DNA of 5,788 nt from Candidatus Iainarchaeum sp. (lineage in GTDB: Archaea; Iainarchaeota; Iainarchaeia; Iainarchaeales; GCA-2688035), in NCBI GenBank assembly GCA_017610245.1, contig JAFCCK010000059.1:1-5788 (forward strand), read 5' to 3'. Below, one piece after another: positions 1 to 4,801 of this stretch. Each line of letters opens with the position of its first letter. Position 1 is the first letter of the stretch. A model generated the notes under the pieces. The model searched no databases. It saw nothing but the letters and a program-made list of their open reading frames with translations, and was not told the DNA's origin. A program made the position numbers and the translations under genes.

Positions 1-1
1 G

Positions 2-727
2 GTTGAATACGGGAAAAACAAGGGAAAGATGTACACTACAGTTTTCTCAAATGGATTGATTCTGGATAGATTTACTGACAAAATCCTCGAGGGGAGCATT
101 GATACAATGCACATAAGTGTAAACGGCTACAACTACGAAAACTATAAGCGCTTTACCGGAATGCCGAAAAAGGCTTTCAAGAAAATTGTTGCAAACACGA
201 GGAAACTAGTTGAAGAGAAGGCTAAGAGAAAGAGCCGCATGCTGGTAAGCATTTCCTTGATTGTAGGTAAGGCAAATTACATGGAGATTCCTGCAATGAT
301 TGAGTTTGCTGAAAATCTTGGCGTGGACAGGCTGTATTTGAGCAATATAATGCCAAGTCCTGCAAAGGGTTGGAGCGCCGAGGAAATCTGTTTGTATGAT
401 GAAGCAAGAGTGCTGAGACTTATTGAAAAGGAAAGAAGAAGAGAGCACAGCATTTTTGTTGACTGGCCAGTGCTCCTCGACGATAACAGAAACAATAGAT
501 TCTGCAGAGATGCGTGGAGCAGCATGAGCATTGACGGCAATGGCGATATCAATGCCTGCGAACGTCAGTGCCTTAACAGCGAAGGCAATGGAAAATACTG
601 GGAAAAGAATGCCTTCAACAACGAACATTTCCAGCAGTACAGGAAAATGTTCTTGGGAAGGGAAACGCCGTTGCTTGAACCATGCAAAACATGCTATAAC
701 AACTCGCGCTATTCGCATTGCAGGTGA
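2..727 (+). CDS. Radical SAM protein with SPASM-like C-terminus (5'-truncated by window edge)
   Basis: This is the C-terminal 241 residues of a radical SAM enzyme. The frame is open from base 2 through the ATG at 29, so that ATG is most likely internal and the true start lies upstream, together with the CxxxCxxC motif that binds the SAM-cleaving [4Fe-4S] cluster. Visible barrel signatures, numbered from the ATG, are SNG (7-9), the IDTMHISVNG strand (24-33) and LGVDRLYLSNIMP (97-109). The tail resembles a SPASM auxiliary-cluster domain: C159-x12-G172-x4-C177 fits the family pattern, followed by C181, C219-x2-C222 and C231. The later cysteines do not follow the full CX2CX5CX3C spacing, so the number of auxiliary clusters is uncertain. 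SPASM enzymes modify peptides, proteins or small molecules such as sugars; the substrate here is unknown. It ends 5 nt before a glycosyltransferase and probably shares its transcript, which suggests a role in glycan synthesis. Confidence 0.85.
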   Translation, partial: VEYGKNKGKMYTTVFSNGLILDRFTDKILEGSIDTMHISVNGYNYENYKRFTGMPKKAFKKIVANTRKLVEEKAKRKSRMLVSISLIVGKANYMEIPAMIEFAENLGVDRLYLSNIMPSPAKGWSAEEICLYDEARVLRLIEKERRREHSIFVDWPVLLDDNRNNRFCRDAWSSMSIDGNGDINACERQCLNSEGNGKYWEKNAFNNEHFQQYRKMFLGRETPLLEPCKTCYNNSRYSHCR

Positions 728-728
728 T
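722..728 (+). promoter_or_regulatory. Shine-Dalgarno site deciding the GT2 start
   Basis: AGGTGAT is fully complementary to the 3' tail typical of archaeal 16S rRNA (AUCACCU). It lies 4 nt before the ATG at 733 and spans the stop codon of the radical SAM gene. It favours the ATG at 733 over the in-frame TTG at 718, which would place this site inside the coding sequence. Confidence 0.7.
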
Positions 729-732
729 TTTA

Positions 733-1725
733 ATGGTTGAGGTAAGCGTAGTTATCCCAACATTCAACAGGAGCCAGGAACTGAAAAGGGTGCTGGATTC
801 GCTGCTGCAGCAGAGCATTGATTCAGAGCACTTTGAAATAATTGTTGTTGACGATGCAGGAAGTGATGATACAAGAAGTGTTGTTGAACAATTCAAGAAG
901 AAAAAGAAAGAAACACTCTACATCAAAAATGAAAAAAATGTAGGCCCTGGGGTTTGCAGAAACATTGGGGCAAAAAAAGCAAGCGGCATAATTCTTGCAT
1001 TTATTGATGATGATTGTATTGCTTCAAAGCACTGGCTGAGGGAAATCCTAGCTTCCTTTAGGGAAGTGCCTAGTGCAAAGCTTGTGTATGGTCCCGTTGA
1101 AAGCAGGTGTCCAATGCTAAGACCCTTTGTACACGAGTTTACTGTTGAACACTATGCTATTGCAACAGCAAACAGTGCAATAAGAAAAGACTTCTTTAAA
1201 AGAATCGGTAGCTTTGACCCAGTTATGAGCTATTGGGCTGAAGACAATGAGATTGAGAGGAGAATAAAGAATGCTGGCGAAAAAATTGCTTACAATAAAA
1301 GAATGGCCGTGCTGCACCCCCCTAAATATGTGCCGTACTCCTTGAAAAGAATGCTGTTTACTAAAAAGCAGTTTGTTTGTACTGAGCACTTCATACACAA
1401 ACACCCAAAAAGCGGTTTTTCCAGGGGGGTGTATGCGCCAATAGTTATAAGATTTTGCTTAAGGGCTGCATTCGTTGCACTGGTTTTCTTGCTTCCGCTC
1501 GGCTTGATTGAAAAAATACTGATTACGCTGGGAAGTTTTTGGCTGCATAGCCTCTACAGAACCCTAAGAACGCAGAGCAAGCTCAAGAGGATTGAATGGG
1601 ATATAAGAATAAAGATGGGGCATGCGCTTCAATTCATTTTTTTGAATTGGGTGGCTGACTTCTACAATTTTTTTGCCCTGCTTTTATTCAAGGTTCTGGG
1701 AAAGAAACGTAGTCAAATTGCTTGA
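733..1725 (+). CDS. Family 2 glycosyltransferase with hydrophobic C-terminal region
   Basis: This 330-residue protein is a GT-A fold, family 2 glycosyltransferase that would transfer a sugar from a nucleotide-sugar donor. The N-terminus has the classic VSVVIPTFNR strand (4-13), the nucleotide-binding VVDDAGSDD (38-46), the metal-binding DXD-type IDDD (91-94) and the acidic acceptor-side WAEDNEIERRI motif (168-178) with the likely catalytic base at E170/D171. After about residue 235 it turns hydrophobic, with probable membrane segments near 237-258 and 260-275 and another near 300-320, so it is probably anchored to the cytoplasmic face of the membrane. A lysine run lies at 55-59. The ATG at 733 was chosen because of the strong upstream ribosome site. 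The gene follows the radical SAM gene by 5 nt, suggesting one operon. Its last 38 bp overlap the convergent minus-strand GT4 gene. Donor and acceptor are not predictable. Confidence 0.9.
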   Translation: MVEVSVVIPTFNRSQELKRVLDSLLQQSIDSEHFEIIVVDDAGSDDTRSVVEQFKKKKKETLYIKNEKNVGPGVCRNIGAKKASGIILAFIDDDCIASKHWLREILASFREVPSAKLVYGPVESRCPMLRPFVHEFTVEHYAIATANSAIRKDFFKRIGSFDPVMSYWAEDNEIERRIKNAGEKIAYNKRMAVLHPPKYVPYSLKRMLFTKKQFVCTEHFIHKHPKSGFSRGVYAPIVIRFCLRAAFVALVFLLPLGLIEKILITLGSFWLHSLYRTLRTQSKLKRIEWDIRIKMGHALQFIFLNWVADFYNFFALLLFKVLGKKRSQIA

Positions 1726-2338
1726 TGGTATTCTGCAGTATTTTCTCCAGTTTTTTTGAGAGATATGGAAGCTCAAATTCCCGCATATTGGGAAATGAAA
1801 ATTTTTGATTCAATGCCATAACTATTTTCTCAGCGAAATCTTTTGCATTCGGCTCTGCAAACAAAATGTTGGGAAAGCCAAAGTCCCTAACTTCCGGAAG
1901 GTTGGTGCAAACAATGGGCTTTCTGCAGGCACTGTACTCCAATACCTTTATTGGGCAAGCATATTTTGAGAAAATGGTTTTGCCCCCGCAGTACAGTCCA
2001 ACATCCAGTGCAGCAAAATAATCTGCAACCTTTTCATACGGAACCTCTGGAACAAAAATAGTGTTTTCCTTGCCCTTCCTTTTCATTTCATATGCAGAAC
2101 TGGCAGAACCAACAAACAAAAACATTGCATCCGGCTCTTTCGCAGAAACCAACTTAATCGAATCCATTATAAAAGCCGAGTCAATTCCACTAAGCCCTAT
2201 TACCCCAACAACTTTCTTCCCCTCTAGCCCAAGCCCTTCCCTCACTCTTTGCCCTTCTCCTTTTCCTAGTTTGGAAGATTCAATTGGATTAGGTAAGTAG
2301 TAGGAAGAGATGTTAAACTGCTTTGCTTCCCCCAACAA
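1688..2338 (-). CDS. GT4 C-terminal (donor-domain) fragment
   Basis: This is the 216-residue downstream piece, counted from the first possible start after the stop, a TTG at 2338; the real reading frame extends back to the TGA at 2354. It holds the donor-binding Rossmann fold: YYLPNPI, VVGVIGLSG, a MFLFVGSA strand and the KVLEYSACRKPIVCTN helix-strand. Between PNPI and VVGVIG is a linker rich in Lys, Glu and Gly. There is no convincing ribosome site before the TTG, so separate translation would have to rely on reinitiation. Its last 38 bp are shared with the convergent GT2 gene. Confidence 0.65.
   Translation of the reverse strand: MLGEAKQFNISSYYLPNPIESSKLGKGEGQRVREGLGLEGKKVVGVIGLSGIDSAFIMDSIKLVSAKEPDAMFLFVGSASSAYEMKRKGKENTIFVPEVPYEKVADYFAALDVGLYCGGKTIFSKYACPIKVLEYSACRKPIVCTNLPEVRDFGFPNILFAEPNAKDFAEKIVMALNQKFSFPNMREFELPYLSKKLEKILQNTIKQFDYVSFPEP
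1751..1757 (+). terminator. Oligo-T tract, possible archaeal terminator
   Basis: A run of seven T begins 26 nt after the GT2 stop codon and is preceded by a second T-rich stretch (1740-1744). Archaeal RNA polymerase can terminate at oligo-T tracts without a hairpin, so this could end the radical SAM-GT2 transcript. It lies inside the opposing coding sequence, where it encodes lysines on the minus strand, so it may be coincidental. Confidence 0.35.
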
Positions 2339-2353
2339 TTGCTTGCTAACGCA

Positions 2354-2806
2354 TCACACAGCATCGGCCTTCGCTAGATACCACTTCCTTGCGAATTCAT
2401 CAAAAACAAAATCAGTGCAGAAAAAAACTAAGGGAACGGAAAAATCAAAGGATGGCAAGCCGTTGTAGGTATCGTTGGGGGAGCAAACAATTACATCTAT
2501 TGCATTCTCATCTACCAGCTTTTTTATTGCCCTATTGAAAAGAATATTGTTTATTTTTCTGAACGGCTTTATTCTTGCGGAGAAAAGTAGTCTTGGGTAC
2601 TTGTGCAAGAAAAGCCCGCTGCTTTTTCTCTCCCACGAGGAAAGCGCCCTCAGATGCTTTATCGGGTTAAGTCTCTCCGCACGCCTGTGGGTTTCCCAGC
2701 ATAAAATGTGCACTGTGTGCCTCTTCCTCAATTCAGAAACAAACCTTTTGTCGGTTGTGCTGTGCCCAACCAGCCACCCGTCCATCGGAATCCAGAGGAT
2801 GTTCAC
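2354..2806 (-). CDS. GT4 N-terminal (acceptor-domain) fragment
   Basis: This is the 150-residue upstream piece of the interrupted glycosyltransferase. It begins with MNILWIPMDGWLVGHSTTDKR, a first Rossmann strand followed by a loop typical of GT-B acceptor domains. It continues through IDVIVCSPNDTYNGLP (about 104-119) and VPLVFFCTDFVFDE (about 125-138), and ends at KADAV just before the donor domain. It has no donor-binding domain and should not be catalytic alone. Start codon GTG at 2806 overlaps the upstream gene's TGA as GTGA, which points to translational coupling. No good ribosome site is visible before it. Confidence 0.7.
   Translation of the reverse strand: MNILWIPMDGWLVGHSTTDKRFVSELRKRHTVHILCWETHRRAERLNPIKHLRALSSWERKSSGLFLHKYPRLLFSARIKPFRKINNILFNRAIKKLVDENAIDVIVCSPNDTYNGLPSFDFSVPLVFFCTDFVFDEFARKWYLAKADAV
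2803..2806 (-). other. GTGA start/stop overlap between the two GT4 genes
   Basis: On the minus strand the GTG start of the downstream GT4 and the TGA stop of the upstream GT4 share two bases. This arrangement is typical of translationally coupled genes in one operon. Confidence 0.8.
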
Positions 2807-3948
2807 TCAAGAAGCCCCCTCTTAGCCAATTCCTGCAAAAGTTTTTCCCCGCGATTGTTCAAATCAAATTGCAGGGCTGTTTCCCTCGCCGCCTTTCCCA
2901 TCCTTCTGCACTTCCCAGTATTGTTATAGATGAGTTCTATCTTTTCCACCAATACAGCGATGTCTCCAGTTTCCACTATGAAACCATTTTTGCCATCCTT
3001 CACCATGTCCTTTGCACCTGTGTTCTCGCTTACGATTACAGGCAGTGCGCAGCTCATTGCCTCTGCAACAGCCATGCAGAAGCCGTCCTGGAGGGAGGGC
3101 ATTACAAAGGCATCGCACTGCGGCAGCAGAGCAGCCGGGTTAATAAAGCCGAGGAATTTGATTGAAGGATTGCTGCGGTACTTCTCAAGCAGCTTGCGGC
3201 TGTCGCTGCTTACATTTCCGCACAGCAGCAATTCAGCATTACACAACCCAAGCTGTTCCCATGCTTCCAGCAAATAGTGGACGCCCTTCTCAAAGCAAAC
3301 CCTACCGGCAAAAGCAACCCTGAATTTTTCATCACACTTCTCGGCAGGTCTGAATCTTTCTGTATCGGCTCCAGCCGGCACAACTACGAGTTTTTCTGCC
3401 GGGAAGCTGCGCTTGAGGAAGGACTCTGCTGCGAAGGATGATTGCACTATAACAAAATCGGCTTCATTGTATTCCTTCAGGGTCTTTTTTATTATTGCCC
3501 CAGGGATTCCCCTCCTGCGAAGCCCGAGTTTTTTTATTTCCCTTTCCAGTATTGCATTGTATTCCTCGATATGCGCCGGCGGGTTCTCAAGCAGCGTTTT
3601 CGCACCCAGCCGCTTTGCCTTTCTCATGCTGTGAAGGGAGTGATGCTGCCAGCCAAAAAACAGGTCGCAGCTGGAAACCATTCTGCTTGACAGCAAGTCA
3701 AAGCTGTTGTCAAACAGGATATAAGCTTGCTGTAAGAAGCCCAAGCTGCCAAGTGCCCTCATCGCATTTTTCTGCAGCCACCCAAGCGGCACACTCTTTA
3801 CAGTTCCGTTGAAATCAACCCTGTGCGTGAAGCAGATGAATCTCTTCAAAAAGCCCCTCTCGATGAAGGGCTTTACGGTTGCCAAAGCCAGCACGCCGTG
3901 GCCAGTCATGCCGCCAAAATCGCATGCCTGTGAAAAAATTGCCTGCAT
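2803..3948 (-). CDS. Family 4 (GT-B) glycosyltransferase
   Basis: This intact 381-residue protein is a retaining GT-B glycosyltransferase of family 4, soluble or peripheral on the inner face of the membrane. The N-terminal domain contains an SQACDFGGMTGHG loop (6-18), the position of the glycine-rich acceptor loop in this family. The donor domain begins at VVVPAGADTERFRP (188-201), followed by FAGRVCFEKG (213-222), with an Arg and a Lys at the places that contact donor phosphates. It then has MPSLQDGFCMAVAEAM (283-298), where D288 and E296 form a D-x7-E version of the family's E-x7-E motif. LPVIVSENTGAKDMVKDGKNG follows (302-322). The start is the ATG at 3948, with no ribosome site but a TATA-like element about 29 nt upstream, consistent with a nearly leaderless transcript. 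Its TGA overlaps the GTG of the next GT4 gene. Sugar specificity is unknown. Confidence 0.92.
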   Translation of the reverse strand: MQAIFSQACDFGGMTGHGVLALATVKPFIERGFLKRFICFTHRVDFNGTVKSVPLGWLQKNAMRALGSLGFLQQAYILFDNSFDLLSSRMVSSCDLFFGWQHHSLHSMRKAKRLGAKTLLENPPAHIEEYNAILEREIKKLGLRRRGIPGAIIKKTLKEYNEADFVIVQSSFAAESFLKRSFPAEKLVVVPAGADTERFRPAEKCDEKFRVAFAGRVCFEKGVHYLLEAWEQLGLCNAELLLCGNVSSDSRKLLEKYRSNPSIKFLGFINPAALLPQCDAFVMPSLQDGFCMAVAEAMSCALPVIVSENTGAKDMVKDGKNGFIVETGDIAVLVEKIELIYNNTGKCRRMGKAARETALQFDLNNRGEKLLQELAKRGLLE

Positions 3949-3963
3949 TCAGATATATTGTGC

Positions 3964-3990
3964 TTGGCAAACATTTAATTTGTTTGCCAA
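3964..3990. repeat. Perfect 10-bp inverted repeat in the divergent promoter region
   Basis: Arms TTGGCAAACA (3964-3973) and TGTTTGCCAA (3981-3990) are exact reverse complements around the 7-nt centre TTTAATT. The centre is 29 nt from the minus-strand GT4 start, where a TATA box would lie. Neither strand has a T-tract after the repeat, so it does not look like an intrinsic terminator. A binding site for a dimeric repressor or activator is the best guess. Confidence 0.8.
3973..3981 (-). promoter_or_regulatory. Candidate TATA box for the minus-strand GT4 pair
   Basis: On the minus strand AAATTAAAT lies 25-33 nt before the ATG at 3948, the expected place for an archaeal TATA element driving a leaderless or near-leaderless transcript. 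It sits in the centre of the inverted repeat, so a protein bound there would block TBP. A weaker AT-rich CAATATATC at 3952-3960 is too close to the start to serve. Confidence 0.4.
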
Positions 3991-4003
3991 AAACAAGAAA
4001 TCC

Positions 4004-4013
4004 TTTTAATATT
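4004..4013 (+). promoter_or_regulatory. Candidate TATA box for the plus-strand GT2
   Basis: TTTTAATATT lies about 40 nt before the GTG at 4051. Initiation about 25 nt downstream would give a short leader beginning close to the purine-rich AAGGAAG at 4034-4040, which could act as a ribosome site. This is judged from composition and spacing only. Confidence 0.35.
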
Positions 4014-4027
4014 AGCCCCTCCCAAAA

Positions 4028-4054
4028 ATGAATAAGGAAGTGGTTTTTTGGTGA
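4028..4054 (+). other. Possible 8-codon leader frame overlapping the GT2 start
   Basis: ATG at 4028 opens a frame coding MNKEVVFW that stops at the TGA at 4052-4054, inside the GTG start of the GT2 (GGTGAGG). It could couple translation of the GT2 or be chance. A T-run of six (4044-4049) lies within it; one extra T would fuse the ATG into the GT2 frame. Confidence 0.25.
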
Positions 4055-4752
4055 GGGCAAGCATTATTGTGCCTGTATGCAACTACGGCAAGGGCTTGAT
4101 TCATATAACAGCCAACTGTATTGGAAGTATTCGGCAGCATACCAAGGACTTTGAGCTGGTTGTGATTGACAATGCATCCTCTGCCGGAAGGCAGAAATTT
4201 TTCGCGGACAAGTACTTTCGCTTTAAGAGGAACATGGGGATTGCCCCCGCTTGGAACAAGGGCTTGGAGCTCGCATCAGGCAAGTATGTCTGCATAATGA
4301 ACAATGATATAATGGTCTTTGGCAAAACCTGGCTTGACGATTTGATTGCCGCACTGGAAAAGCTTGACATTGTTTCACCTTCAATCCTTCCCGACCCGTT
4401 GACTGAGCGCTATGTTGAGGCAATGAAGAGAAGGAGAAACCGCTTTGGAAGAAAAATAACCGGCTGCTGTTTTCTTGCGAGCAAAAAGACGTTTGATGAA
4501 ATCGGGGAATTTGATGAGCGCTTTGAGGGCGCCTACTATGAGGACACTGATTACTTCAGAAGGGCAGAGCTTTTGGGGAAAAAGCTGGGAAACACTGAAA
4601 TGGTTTGGATATATCACATGGGCTGGGCAACAACCAACGGTTTGAGGCAGACGGAAGTAAATGCCCCTGAAAACAAGAAATGGTTTGAGGAGAAGTGGGG
4701 CAAAGACGCCGCGTATAGTATAAAAGAAAAAATAGCCAAACTGATAAAGTAG
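4051..4752 (+). CDS. Family 2 glycosyltransferase (rhamnosyltransferase-like layout)
   Basis: This compact 233-residue GT-A glycosyltransferase has no membrane segment and is probably cytoplasmic or peripheral. Key motifs are RASIIVPVCNYGKG (2-15), LVVIDNASS (36-44), NMGIAPAWNKGLELASGKY (61-79), the metal-binding DXD equivalent NNDIMV (84-89), TGCCFLASKKTFDEIGEFDE (137-156) and the catalytic-region YYEDTDYFRRAELLG (162-176), followed by HMGWATT (189-195). This motif order is typical of GT2 enzymes in O-antigen and S-layer glycan clusters; an exact sugar should not be assumed. The start is GTG at 4051, or TTG at 4048 adding one residue; AAGGAAG at 4034-4040 is a moderate ribosome site for either. 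An 8-codon frame ends across this start codon. The gene ends in TAG, 49 bp before the membrane protein, and diverges from the GT4 pair. Confidence 0.9.
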   Translation: MRASIIVPVCNYGKGLIHITANCIGSIRQHTKDFELVVIDNASSAGRQKFFADKYFRFKRNMGIAPAWNKGLELASGKYVCIMNNDIMVFGKTWLDDLIAALEKLDIVSPSILPDPLTERYVEAMKRRRNRFGRKITGCCFLASKKTFDEIGEFDERFEGAYYEDTDYFRRAELLGKKLGNTEMVWIYHMGWATTNGLRQTEVNAPENKKWFEEKWGKDAAYSIKEKIAKLIK

Positions 4753-4772
4753 CTTCGCTGCACGAGCCAAAG

Positions 4773-4782
4773 CTTATTATAG
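4773..4782 (+). promoter_or_regulatory. Candidate leaderless promoter for the Wzy/WaaL-like gene
   Basis: CTTATTATAG is centred about 25 nt before the ATG at 4802, the distance expected between a TATA box and the transcription start in archaea. The purine-rich CCAAAG just upstream could be a BRE. No Shine-Dalgarno sequence precedes the ATG, in keeping with a leaderless message. Confidence 0.45.
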
Positions 4783-4801
4783 CAGAAAATCCAATAAAAT
4801 A

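Larger units (their letters stand above)
1688..2806 (-). pseudogene. Family 4 (GT-B) glycosyltransferase interrupted by one in-frame TGA
   Basis: Read from the GTG at 2806 to the TGA at 1688, this frame would code for a 372-residue GT-B glycosyltransferase, a normal family 4 length. One TGA at codon 151 (2354-2356) breaks it. Both halves are in the same frame, so a single base substitution explains it rather than a frameshift. The sequence across the stop, KADAV-stop-CVSKQLL (146-158), is the familiar family 4 join between the acceptor and donor domains, where a hydrophobic residue is usual; a TTA leucine codon is one change away. The donor half carries CPIKVLEYSACRKPIV (284-299) with the conserved E290, though the earlier acidic residue of the E-x7-E motif is absent. 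It starts inside the stop codon of the upstream GT4. It may be a recent pseudogene, a population variant, a sequencing or assembly error, or two coupled polypeptides. TGA recoding is unlikely because neighbouring genes stop at TGA. Confidence 0.75.

Noticed and set aside
29..31. ATG at 29 as the true start of the radical SAM gene
   Set aside because: The frame stays open to the window edge, and starting here would leave out the CxxxCxxC cluster motif that should precede the SNG strand.
206..718. Long minus-strand open frame opposite the radical SAM gene
   Set aside because: It lies entirely antisense to a well-supported coding frame and its translation shows no recognisable motif.
718..732. 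TTG at 718 as the GT2 start
   Set aside because: The AGGTGAT ribosome site sits inside this extension and is correctly spaced for the ATG at 733; the ATG start also gives the usual short lead before the VSVVIPTFNR motif.
1630..1649. Hairpin CAATTCA-T6-TGAATTG as a terminator
   Set aside because: It lies inside the GT2 coding sequence, the T-run is in the loop rather than after the stem, and on the minus strand the run is A. Probably a chance of codon use.
2354..2356. TGA read as selenocysteine, tryptophan or glycine (recoding)
   Set aside because: At least four other frames in the window use TGA as their natural stop (725-727, 1723-1725, 1688-1690 and 2803-2805), and the position is normally a hydrophobic residue rather than a redox-active one. 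No SECIS-like structure was recognised, though folding was not computed.
3964..3990. Inverted repeat as an intrinsic terminator or an insertion-sequence end
   Set aside because: No T-tract follows on either strand, and no transposase, second copy or target duplication is visible.
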